The position numbers and the translations under genes are program-made. From Baffinella frigidus (Eukaryota > Cryptophyceae > Cryptomonadales > Baffinellaceae): a DNA stretch of 13,789 nt. The notes beneath the pieces are model-generated. The model searched no databases, was not told the origin of the DNA, and worked only from the letters and a program-made list of their open reading frames with translations. Shown here piece by piece: positions 1 through 6,170 of this stretch (the stretch's first letter is position 1; each line of letters starts with the position of its first letter). The DNA is taken from positions 18,137 to 31,925 of the forward strand of contig MU647085.1 in NCBI GenBank assembly GCA_026770585.1. The letters are read 5' to 3'.

Positions 1-250
1 CCTCCACCCTCCACCCTCCAACATCCAACCTCCACCATGAACCATAAACCATAAACCATGAACCACGAACCCTAATTCCCAACCCCCAAACCCCAAACCC
101 TCAACCCTCAACCCTAAACCCTAAACCCTAAACCCTAAACTCTAAACCCTAAACCCTAAATCCTAAACCATAAACCCTAAATCCTCAATCCTAAACCCAA
201 AACCTTAAACCCTAAACCCTAAACCCAAATTGCAACCCCTAAACCCTGAA
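1..250. repeat. Degenerate telomere-like CCCTAAA block 1
   Basis: The first 40 bases are CCTCCAC-type repeats. They are followed by CCATAAA, CCATGAA, CCCCAAA, CCCTCAA and then mostly CCCTAAA units up to about 249. The C-rich strand reads left to right, as it would at a left chromosome end. The many variants argue for an old or internal array rather than the live terminus. Confidence 0.9.
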
Positions 251-708
251 GTTTCGACACCAACTCGATGTCTTCGATTTTACGCAAACGCCTGCCCCCT
301 CTCGTCTCACTCTCATTCTTCGACTTGATGACTCCGAAGCCTAGAATAGAGTGGTCCATACTCTCGTCTCAACTGGCGGGCGGTTCGCTTAGTCAGGCCC
401 GCGACCAGTCCCCTCTCCTACAAAAACCAAGCCTCCATGGGGGTGCATAAATGGCGGCCGAGTTGGTATTAGTAAACGTCTTAGACCTCATAACCTGTTG
501 GTATTACTAAAGGTAGCACACCAGCATGAGAGAGAGAGAGAGATGTTTATGTACTTATACTCAAGGTCTCTGGTGGGAGGTGGAGATAGAATCCATCCGA
601 AAAATGCCCGTAAGAGCGGCCGACACGGTGTACAGTAAGCAGCACACTGCGTAAGGCATGTGCGGCGCTGACGCTGGTTGTTTGGCAATAAACTACCAAT
701 CTCTCTAA
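250..708. other. Unique sequence, no gene recognised; GA microsatellite
   Basis: No recognisable coding sequence was found. The stretch contains a (GA)n run at about 528-543. The segment at 366-405 (CTCAACTGGCGGG, then TTCGCT, then GGCCCGCGA) resembles 722-760 (CTCAACAGGCGGG, then TTCGCT, then GGCCGCGA), a diverged direct repeat about 355 bases away. Around 425-465 (AAGCCTCCATGGGGGTGCAT) lies one of three related short dispersed motifs; the others are near 10005 and 11163. Confidence 0.5.
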
Positions 709-1161
709 AGGTCTCTCTCCCCTCAACAGGCGGGGGATTCGCTGCTTCAAGGCCGCGAGGTTCTCGACACCGCCGAGGCAGACCGCTGCGACGAGGTCAA
801 GTTCAAGTTCAAGTTCAAGAGTCTCCACGCGCTGCACGAGTTCCTCACAGGTCCCGCGCCCGGACTGAAGCTACTACGAGTCCATCTATTCACCCCCCAT
901 AGGCAATTCCTAGGACCCTACGAAATTCTCACCGTAGGGTCCTACATTACTACACTGATCGTCTCCATGTCCAGAACAATTCCTGTGAAAGTGTACATTG
1001 CAAGGCTTTTTCCTGGTATAACCCGGACGTGTCTTACAATGTACTTGTACCCGTGGTATTATCGGACCGGGCGCGTTCTGTCGTCATTGGTTGAGGGTTT
1101 CAATCGTGATCAGGAAGCACGTCCAGGGGAAGCAGTTGGAAACTACCACCCTAACCCCTAA
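709..1161 (+). other. Exon-like open stretch, unknown protein
   Basis: One frame stays open from the codon after TAA at 706-708 to TAA at 1159-1161 (150 codons). It has no ATG until 967. It is preceded by a pyrimidine-rich tract ending CTCAACAG at about 722-729, which looks like a 3' splice site. The first part of the translation is acidic and mixed (GREVLDTAEADRCDEV, then an alternating KFKFKFK, then SLHALHEFL) and looks more like real protein than the other frames do. An AG-GT at 848-851 could be a 5' splice site ending a short exon of about 730-849. The downstream half runs through a 12-bp hairpin and into telomere-like repeats, so it is probably not coding there. No domain was recognised. 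This may be an exon of a decayed gene or chance. Confidence 0.25.
911..944. repeat. Short perfect hairpin, core of the foldback family
   Basis: TAGGACCCTACG at 911-922 pairs perfectly with CGTAGGGTCCTA at 933-944 across a 10-base loop. The same TAGGACCCTAC/GTAGGGTCCTA core sits at the centre of the roughly 120-bp foldback elements elsewhere in the window, but here the CAGGGGTACC outer arms are missing. Confidence 0.7.
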
Positions 1162-1548
1162 TCCCTAAACCCTAAACCCTAAACCCTAAACCCTGAACCC
1201 TAAGCCATAAACCCTAAACCCTACACCCCAAACCCTAAACCCTAAACCCTAAACCCTAAACCCTAAACCTCAAACTCTTAACCCTAACCCCTTACCCCTA
1301 ACCCCTGAACCCTGAACCCTGAACCCTGCCTGAACCCTAAACCCTAAACCCTAAACCCTAAACCCTAAACCCTAAACCCTAAACCCTAAACCCTAAACCC
1401 TAAACTCTTAACCCTAAACCCTAACCCCTGAACCCTGAACCCTAAACCCTCACTCTAAACCCTCACCCTTAACCCCTAAGCCCTAAGCCCTAACCCCTGC
1501 ACCCTACACCCTAAACTCTTAACTCCAAACACCAAACACCAAACCCGT
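1146..1548. repeat. Telomere-like CCCTAAA block 2
   Basis: This is a second array in the same orientation as block 1. It includes ten consecutive perfect CCCTAAA units at 1335-1404, the longest clean run in the window. Variants CCCTGAA, CCCTAAC and CCCTACA occur on both sides. It ends in CACCAAA units at about 1545. Confidence 0.92.
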
Positions 1549-1711
1549 CTTGCAGGGGGTGCGGCCGGGCAGGACTTCAAAGACGATCTCTGCGTCCACT
1601 TGAAGACGCAACAGCGCAAACGGCAAAGGGAGCAGTGAGGTTATGAGCCCTGCTCAAATGGCTCAAGAGACGTTTCTGTCGCTATCAGTGACGACCGACG
1701 TCGGCGGGTAC
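1549..1711 (+). other. Unique stretch with a possible small terminal exon
   Basis: After a TTGCAG at 1550-1555 that resembles a splice acceptor, one frame reads GQDFKDDLCVHLKTQQRKRQ and stops at TGA 1636-1638, giving a basic C-terminal tail. There is no ATG and no visible upstream exon, because telomere-like repeats lie directly before it. It is either a stranded exon fragment or chance. Nothing else was seen to 1711. Confidence 0.15.
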
Positions 1712-1840
1712 GTGGGTACCTCGCTCACAAGAAAGCCCCCCCCCCACTAGGGACATGCCTAGGGCCCTAGGCATATCCCGCAGGCCCTACTTCAGGGTCG
1801 TAGGGGGGGGGCGATTTCTTATCAGCGAGGTACCCCTGTA
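1712..1840. mobile_element. Foldback element, copy 1
   Basis: The left arm begins TGGGTACCTCGCTCACAAGAAA and the right arm ends TTTCTTATCAGCGAGG followed by TACCCCTGTA. C-rich and G-rich tracts and a CCTAGGGCCCTAGG-type core fill the centre. The left end is degraded, with CAGGGG changed to a GTGGG form. It is non-coding, a palindromic MITE-like element of the family described for the copy at 2345. Confidence 0.8.
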
Positions 1841-1920
1841 GGGGGGTCTTCGTGAGCGAGGCTCGATCGTGGGTGAGGTTCGAGAATCCTGCATCACTGT
1901 GGTGCGAGAAGGCTGGGCCT

Positions 1921-2141
1921 ATCCCTTACGTGGCCATGGGGTCATATTTGACCCCCGAAGGTCCTGGGCTCCTACGTATCCCTCAAGTGGCCAGGGGGTC
2001 GAATTCGACCACCAAGATGTCCTAGGCAGGTCCTAGGGCCCTACGGTAGGGCGTGTGAGCCTACTGGCCACTTAAGGGATGCCCTACGGTAGGAGCGTAG
2101 TCACGCCGTAGTGGCTACAGTGTGCTGGCCACTTAAGGGAT
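1921..2141. repeat. Nested inverted repeat, ATCCCTYAMGTGGCCA family
   Basis: Two copies of ATCCCT(T/C)A(C/A)GTGGCCA point right (1921-1936 and 1978-1993). Two of the reverse form TGGCCACTTAAGGGAT point left (2065-2080 and 2126-2141). They make an outer and an inner pair. Inside are a 14-bp perfect palindrome at 1997-2010 (GGTCGAATTCGACC) and a GGGTCA/TGACCC hairpin at 1939-1954. The arms differ from those of the CAGGGGTACC family, although the centre shares its CCTAGG and CCCTACGGTAGG stretches. Confidence 0.75.
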
Positions 2142-2182
2142 ATGCTCTCCTCGAACCGGATGGAGGTAGACCTCTTAGCACC

Positions 2183-2251
2183 GACCGAAGGCCTTTTCCC
2201 TCGCATTTCCGAGGCGACCGAAGGCCGTTTCCCCCGGAGTTCCGGGGGAAA
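2183..2251. repeat. Two-copy short tandem repeat with hairpins
   Basis: GACCGAAGGCC occurs at 2183 and again at 2216, a 33-base period. Each unit contains a hairpin. The second is a perfect 11-bp stem, TTTCCCCCGGA (2228-2238) with TCCGGGGGAAA (2241-2251), separated by only two bases. No gene is seen in 2142-2344. Confidence 0.6.
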
Positions 2252-2344
2252 TTCCGGTTGGAATCCATAGCGATGGATAAGATTCTAGTCCAAATAGTTT
2301 AGATGGACTGAATCCGTGAAGTCCCCGGTGGCTGCTAAGTGGAG

Positions 2345-2465
2345 TACAGGGGTACCTCGCTCATAAGAAACAGCCGCCTCCTAGGACCCTACAGTAGGCC
2401 TATGCCTAGGGGCCTAGGGTGATCCTAGGGGGGTGGACGTTTCTTATGAGCGAGGTACCCCTGTA
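2345..2465. mobile_element. Foldback element, copy 2 (well preserved)
   Basis: This is a near-perfect palindrome of 121 bases. The left end is TACAGGGGTACCTCGCTCAT and the right end is ATGAGCGAGGTACCCCTGTA. Inside come AAGAAAC and its complement, a C-rich then a G-rich tract, and a central CCTAGGACCCTACAGTAGGC core. There is no coding capacity. TA at each end fits a TA target duplication with CAGGGG...CCCCTG as the terminal inverted repeats, as in Tc1/mariner-type non-autonomous elements. That family assignment is inference. Confidence 0.88.
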
Positions 2466-2586
2466 CAAGGGTACCTCGCTCATAAGAAAACGCCCCCCCC
2501 CCTAGCACCCTACAGCAGGCCTATGCCTAGGGCCCTATGGTGATCCTAGGGGGGTGGACGTTTCTTACGAGCGAGGTACCCCTGTA
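2464..2586. mobile_element. Foldback element, copy 3, abutting copy 2
   Basis: It starts TACAAGGGTACCTCGCTCAT and ends GAGCGAGGTACCCCTGTA. It shares the single TA at 2464-2465 with the right end of copy 2. Arms and core match copy 2 closely, so the pair is either a local duplication or an insertion into the TA of an existing copy. Confidence 0.87.
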
Positions 2587-2645
2587 GCAGAGAAACGCGC
2601 AGGAGATGCGAGGAGGGTGGCGGCTGCTGAGTCGGAACGTTGCAC

Positions 2646-2752
2646 TACAGGGCTGGCTGGCTCATAACGAGACGCACCCCCCTAGGACCCTACAGCAGGC
2701 CCATCTAGCCCTACGGTGGTCCTAGGGGGGGGGGTGAGGGAGGTACCCCTGT
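2646..2752. mobile_element. Foldback element, copy 4 (degraded)
   Basis: The left end is TACAGGGCTGGCTGGCTCAT, the core is CCCCCCTAGGACCCTACAGC, and the right end is GAGGTACCCCTGT followed by TG rather than A. The right arm has lost the TTTCTTATGAGC segment. Confidence 0.7.
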
Positions 2753-2807
2753 TGGGTTTTGGACAGAGTGCGCTGCGTTTTGGTGGAGCGGTGCACGGGT
2801 GCAGTGG

Positions 2808-2956
2808 TACAGGGGTACCTCGCTCATAACCCCTCCCCCCCACCCCCTAGGATCCTACGATACAGTGTAGGACTATGCCTAGGGTCCTCTGGTGGCCCTA
2901 GCTAGGGGGGGGGGGGGCGGTTTCGAGGTACCCCTGTACAAGAGTACCCCGCACTC
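2808..2956. mobile_element. Foldback element, copy 5, plus a solo end
   Basis: The left end at 2808 is TACAGGGGTACCTCGCTCAT and the right end at 2938 is GAGGTACCCCTGTA. The centre carries the CCTAGGATCCTACG and CTATGCCTAGGGTCC core. The right inner arm is truncated. Immediately after, and sharing TA at 2937-2938, comes TACAAGAGTACCCCGCACTC, which looks like the decayed left end of one more copy without a partner. Confidence 0.75.
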
Positions 2957-3100
2957 TCGGGGTTTCCCGGACTACTACAGTTCTCTCTCTCGCTGGTTCT
3001 TTGTCTTCAATAAAATGTTCTCTCTCTCTGGTTCCCCCCATCCTCGGTAACCCACGGATACGATCGATCACGAAGCCGCCCCCAGGCAGCAGCGGCCCCA

Positions 3101-3316
3101 TCACGCAAGCTGTTTCAAAACATGCAGGGCAAACTCCTGAACGCGGGGGTTCGACGGGTGGGCGGCGCTCGCCCTCTCCACCACCTCGATCCCACCCAGC
3201 GCCACGACCTTGGCCCTGTTGTCGACGTTGTCGTGGCAGATGCGGTCCAGCGCCGCGCACCCCTGCTCCTGCACCCCGGCGGCACCCACGTGCGCGCACA
3301 TCCCCGCGACCACCGC
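3101..3316 (-). pseudogene. ARM array continuation behind an in-frame TAG
   Basis: Directly after the TAG at 3317-3319 the same frame stays open for 71 codons. It encodes one more complete ARM repeat (AVVAGMCAHVGAAGVQEQGC, then AALDRICHDNVDNRAKVVAL) and a C-terminal cap (GGIEVVERASAAHPSNPRVQ, then EFALHVLKQLA) before TGA at 3101-3103. The interrupted repeat reads GGI-stop-AVVAGM where its siblings read GGIEAVVAGM, so a GAG glutamate codon has become TAG by one base. This tail is presumably untranslated unless the stop is read through or the base is a sequencing or strain variant. It makes the locus look like a recently truncated gene or an early pseudogene. Confidence 0.8.
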
Positions 3317-5368
3317 CTAGATCCCGCCAAGCCGCGCGACCTTGATAGTTTTGGCGGCGGTCTTGAGGCAGCTGGTGTACAGCGCCTTCCACCCCGCCTC
3401 CTGCACCCCCGCGGCGCCAACGTGCTTCTTCATCAGGCCCAAAACCTCATGGCCTCGATCCTGAACGGCGCTGCTCGACGGGTGAGCAGCTCTCGCCTTC
3501 TCCACCGCCTCCACCACCAGAGCGTTGGTGCAGAGCTGGCGCAGCGTCCTGCACTCCGCCATGCCGGCGAGCACGGCCTTGATCCCGAGGAGCTTCGCGA
3601 CCTTGACCTTGGTCTCGGCGTCGCCGACGCACAGGTAGCACAGAGCCTTGCACCCCGCCTCCTGCACTCCCAAGGCGCCCGCGTGCGCGCGCATCCCCAT
3701 GACCACGGCCTCGATCCCGAAGAGCTCTGAGACCAAGACTGTGTTGTCGGCGTTGTTGGCGCAGAGGTTGCGCAGCGCCTCGCACCCCTGCTCCTGAACT
3801 CCCGCGGCGTCCGTGTGCGCGTCCATCCCGGCGAGCACCGCCTCGATCCCGCCGTGTGCTGCGACCTTGACCCGGTTGGCAGTGTTGGCGCAGAGGCTGC
3901 GCAGCGCCCCGCACCCCGCCTCCTGCACCCTCGCGGCGCACTTGTGCGCGTCCATCCCGGCGAGCACCGCCTCGACCCCGCCGTGCGCTGCGACTTTGAC
4001 CTGGTTATCGGCATTCTTGGCGCAGAGGCAGTGTAGCGCCCCGCACCCCGCCTCCTGCACACCCGCGGCGCACTTGTGCACGCGCATCCCGGCGAGCACC
4101 GCCTCGATCCCGCCGTGCGCTGCGACCTTGACCTGGCGATCGGCATTGTTTTTGCAGAGGCTGCGTAAAGACATGCACCCCGCCCCTTGCACACCCGCCT
4201 CTCCCGCGTGCGCGCGCATCCCCGCGAGCACGGCCTCGATCCCGCCGAGCTCCGCGAACACGACCGTGTTGTCGGTGTTGGTGTTGCAGAGGTTGGCCAG
4301 CGCCCTGCACCCTGCCTCATGCCCCTCCGCCTCACCCACGTGCGCGAATATCCACGCGACCACGGCCTCCACGACCTTGACCCTCGCGTCGGCGTTGTTG
4401 GCGCAGAGGAAGCCCAGCGCCTTGCACCCCGCCCCCTGCACCCCGGCGGCACCCGCGTGCGCGCACATCCCCGCGACCACCGCCTCGATCCCGCCGTGAA
4501 CTGCAACCTTGACCTGGTTGGCGGCGTTGTCGGCACAGAGGCCGGCCAGCGCCCCGCACCCCCACATCTGCACCCTCACTTCTCCTTCGTTCGCGCGCAT
4601 CCCCGCGACCACTGCCTCGATCCCTCCCAGCGCCGCGACCGTGACCCTGGTGTCGGTGTTTTGGCAGAGGTTGCTCAGCGCGGCACACCCCGCCTCCTGC
4701 ACCTCCGCGGCGCCCGAGTGCGCGCGCATCCCCGCAATTAGGGCGTTGAACGCGAAGAGCTGCGTGACCTTGTTGTCGGCGGTGTTGGTGCAGAGGTACC
4801 TCAGCGCCCTGCACCCCTGCTTCTGCACTCTCGCGGCGTCCTTGTGCGCGCGCATCCCGGCCAGCACCGCCTCGACCCCGCCAAGCCGCGCGACCTCGAC
4901 CCCGTTGTCGGGGTTGTTGGCGCAGAGATTGAAAAGCGCCCTGCACCCATTCTCCTGCACCTCCGCCTCACCCGCCTGCGCGCGCATCCACGCGACCACG
5001 GCCTCCACGACCTTGACCATGTTGTTGGCGGTGTCGCCACAGAGGCTGCACAGCGCCCTGCACCCATGCGTATGCAACCTGGCGGCACCCGCGTGCGCGC
5101 GCATCCCGGCCAGCACCGCCTCGATCCCGCCGAGCATCGCGACCTCGACCTGGTTGTCGGGGTCGTCGGCGCAGAGGCGGCACAGCGCCTTGCACCCTGC
5201 CTCCTGTACCACCGCGACATCCGCGTGCGCCTTCATCAGGTCCACGATCTCCCCGGGCTGCCCGCTTGCCTTGATCTTCTTCCACGCCTGTGCCCCGGCC
5301 GCCTCGTCTTGGTCTGACCGCTTGCGTTTCGCGCCGCTGGCCTGCCCGGTGCATCGGCTCGTCAGCAT
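3317..5368 (-). CDS. Armadillo-repeat protein, 683 aa, truncated by TAG
   Basis: The protein is built almost entirely of ARM-type helical repeats of about 42 residues, with roughly 15 repeats from residue 39 to the end. The repeat consensus runs GGIEAVLAGMRAH, then GVQEAGC, then ALxxLCANNADNxVKVA. Such arrays form a superhelix that binds other proteins; the partner is unknown. Residues 14-33 form a textbook bipartite nuclear signal: KRKR, a 12-residue spacer, then KKIK. Nuclear location is therefore likely by inference. Nearly every repeat carries two cysteines (GC and LC). Around residues 594-645 the periodicity breaks. A cap-like segment (VEAVEKARAAHPSSSAVQDR) is followed by an N-cap-like one (LMKKHVGAAGVQEAGWKAL). 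The start is the first ATG after an in-frame TGA at 5405-5407. No intron is needed. The reverse strand also stays open because of the GC-rich repeats, but it shows no protein family. Confidence 0.85.
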   Translation of the reverse strand: MLTSRCTGQASGAKRKRSDQDEAAGAQAWKKIKASGQPGEIVDLMKAHADVAVVQEAGCKALCRLCADDPDNQVEVAMLGGIEAVLAGMRAHAGAARLHTHGCRALCSLCGDTANNMVKVVEAVVAWMRAQAGEAEVQENGCRALFNLCANNPDNGVEVARLGGVEAVLAGMRAHKDAARVQKQGCRALRYLCTNTADNKVTQLFAFNALIAGMRAHSGAAEVQEAGCAALSNLCQNTDTRVTVAALGGIEAVVAGMRANEGEVRVQMWGCGALAGLCADNAANQVKVAVHGGIEAVVAGMCAHAGAAGVQGAGCKALGFLCANNADARVKVVEAVVAWIFAHVGEAEGHEAGCRALANLCNTNTDNTVVFAELGGIEAVLAGMRAHAGEAGVQGAGCMSLRSLCKNNADRQVKVAAHGGIEAVLAGMRVHKCAAGVQEAGCGALHCLCAKNADNQVKVAAHGGVEAVLAGMDAHKCAARVQEAGCGALRSLCANTANRVKVAAHGGIEAVLAGMDAHTDAAGVQEQGCEALRNLCANNADNTVLVSELFGIEAVVMGMRAHAGALGVQEAGCKALCYLCVGDAETKVKVAKLLGIKAVLAGMAECRTLRQLCTNALVVEAVEKARAAHPSSSAVQDRGHEVLGLMKKHVGAAGVQEAGWKALYTSCLKTAAKTIKVARLGGI

Positions 5369-5535
5369 CGAGCAAGGCGGCGACGCTGCTCTGCACGCGG
5401 GGAATCAACTGCAGCAAGCGGCAGTTTCGCGCTGGGCAAGGCTCTGCGGGCGCGCCACACTGGTGCCCACGCACGCACCTGCGCAGCATCGGCGTTGGCA
5501 GGCTCGATGCGCTCCCCCGAAACGTCCATGCCCTC
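5268..5535. repeat. Tandem duplication, unit 1 (ARM gene 5' end)
   Basis: It covers the first ~33 codons of the ARM gene and its leader. It is nearly identical to 5567-5837, with an offset of 299 bases in the coding part and 302 in the leader because of one 3-base difference near 5381-5395. Confidence 0.9.
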
Positions 5536-5667
5536 TGCCGACCCGCCTCCCGCGGGCACAAGAGCAGCCTTGATGATCTTCCGCGCCAGGACCCCGGCCG
5601 CCTCGTCTTGGTCTGGCCGCTTGCGTTTCGCGCCGCTGGCCTGCCCGGTGCATCGGCTCGTCAGCAT
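5362..5667 (-). pseudogene. Truncated second ARM gene start, fused to the leader of the intact copy
   Basis: The ATG at 5667 begins the same N-terminus as the ARM gene (MLTSRCTGQASGAKRKR), then PDQDEAAG. The next stretch, VLARKIIKA, replaces AQAWKKIKA, so the second half of the bipartite nuclear signal is damaged. No ARM repeat follows. Instead the frame runs into the leader of the neighbouring copy (from MDVSGERIEPANADAAQ, 5529 downward) and stops at TGA 5362-5364, four bases into the start ATGCTGA of the intact gene. This is a by-product of tandem duplication. Whether the 101-residue product is made is unknown. Confidence 0.7.
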
Positions 5668-5837
5668 CGAGCAAGGCGGCGATTCAGATGATCTGCAAGC
5701 GGGGAATCAACCGCAGCAAGCGGCAGTTTCGCGCTGGGCAAGGCTCTGCGGGCGCGCCACACTGGTGCCCACGCACGCACCTGCGCAGCATCGGCGTTGG
5801 CAGGCTCGATGCGCTCCCCCGAAACGTCCATGCCCTC
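5567..5837. repeat. Tandem duplication, unit 2
   Basis: This is the partner of 5268-5535. Homology starts at CTTGAT(C/G) near 5569 and ends at CCATGCCCTC near 5836. Beyond that the two sequences differ completely. Confidence 0.9.
5661..5831 (-). other. Upstream ORF in the ARM gene leader, unit 2
   Basis: The ATG at 5829-5831 opens a 56-codon frame, MDVSGERIEPANADAAQVRA and on to RRLARC, ending in the TGA of ATGCTGA at the ARM-type start. The corresponding frame in unit 1 (5362-5529) has 55 codons. The only length change between the units is 3 bases, so the frame is preserved. Upstream of the ATG the same frame continues with SESEISRTKSSGEG. It may be a regulatory upstream ORF or the true N-terminal exon lost through a frameshift. 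Confidence 0.4.
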
Positions 5838-5886
5838 GCCCGAGCTCTTGGTCCTTGAGATCTCCGACTCCGAGGCGGCAAGGGGA

Positions 5887-5892
5887 TATATA
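5887..5892 (-). promoter_or_regulatory. Possible TATA box
   Basis: TATATA lies about 57 bases upstream of the ATG at 5831 on the minus strand. It is a short AT motif at the edge of a GC-rich segment and just outside the large inverted-repeat element. It is weak evidence on its own. Confidence 0.2.
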
Positions 5893-5929
5893 ATTACATG
5901 TTAATCCGAATACCCGAGCAAAAAGGGGG

Positions 5930-6113
5930 TATTCTTCCCCGATTGACTTTACAAGTGATTTTACCGCGGCCGAACATTCTCTTTGCGAAACAATTGACTT
6001 TTCATTGCGGGTTTTCCGTTTCTCGGGCATTTGTACGAGAAGTCGCCCGAAATCGGGCAGCCTGCGGCGCAAAAATCCAGATAAAAACACTTGAAAAGTC
6101 AATCGGGAAGAAA
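5930..6113. repeat. Nested foldback inside the left arm
   Basis: TTCTTCCCCGATTGACTTTA then CAAGTG at 5931-5956 is inverted at 6088-6112 as CACTTGAAAAGTCAATCGGG then AAGAA. A further inverted ATTGACTTTTC lies at 5993-6003. The right arm of the large element has no counterpart of 5935-6172, so this stretch looks like a later insertion. Confidence 0.65.
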
Positions 6114-6170
6114 TGGTTTCTTCCCAAGTTGGGAGCTGTAGAACCGCTCCCAACTTGGGAAGAAACCATT
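6112..6170. repeat. Perfect 25-bp hairpin
   Basis: AATGGTTTCTTCCCAAGTTG, GGAGC (6112-6136) pairs without mismatch with GCTCC, CAACTTGGGAAGAAACCATT (6146-6170) across a 9-base loop. It shares the TTCTTCCC motif with the neighbouring nested foldback. Confidence 0.9.

Noticed and set aside
1-250. True chromosome terminus
   Set aside because: The array is highly degenerate and starts with CCTCCAC units, so it is better called subtelomeric or interstitial. The end itself is not in the window.
268-450. 60-residue frame in unique sequence
   Set aside because: It is short, has no recognisable features and overlaps a dispersed repeat motif.
1876-1890. tRNA T-arm-like GGTTCGAGAATCC
   Set aside because: No acceptor stem, D arm or anticodon arm can be placed around it.
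3317-3319. Alternative genetic code with TAG as sense
   Set aside because: There is a single occurrence only. The other stops inferred are TGA and TAA, and nothing else in the window supports reassignment; kept only as a remote option in the findings.
3122-5573. Long plus-strand open frames opposite the ARM gene
   Set aside because: They mirror the ARM repeats in antisense. GC-rich codons leave few stops, and the translations show only a repeated shadow pattern with no family resemblance.
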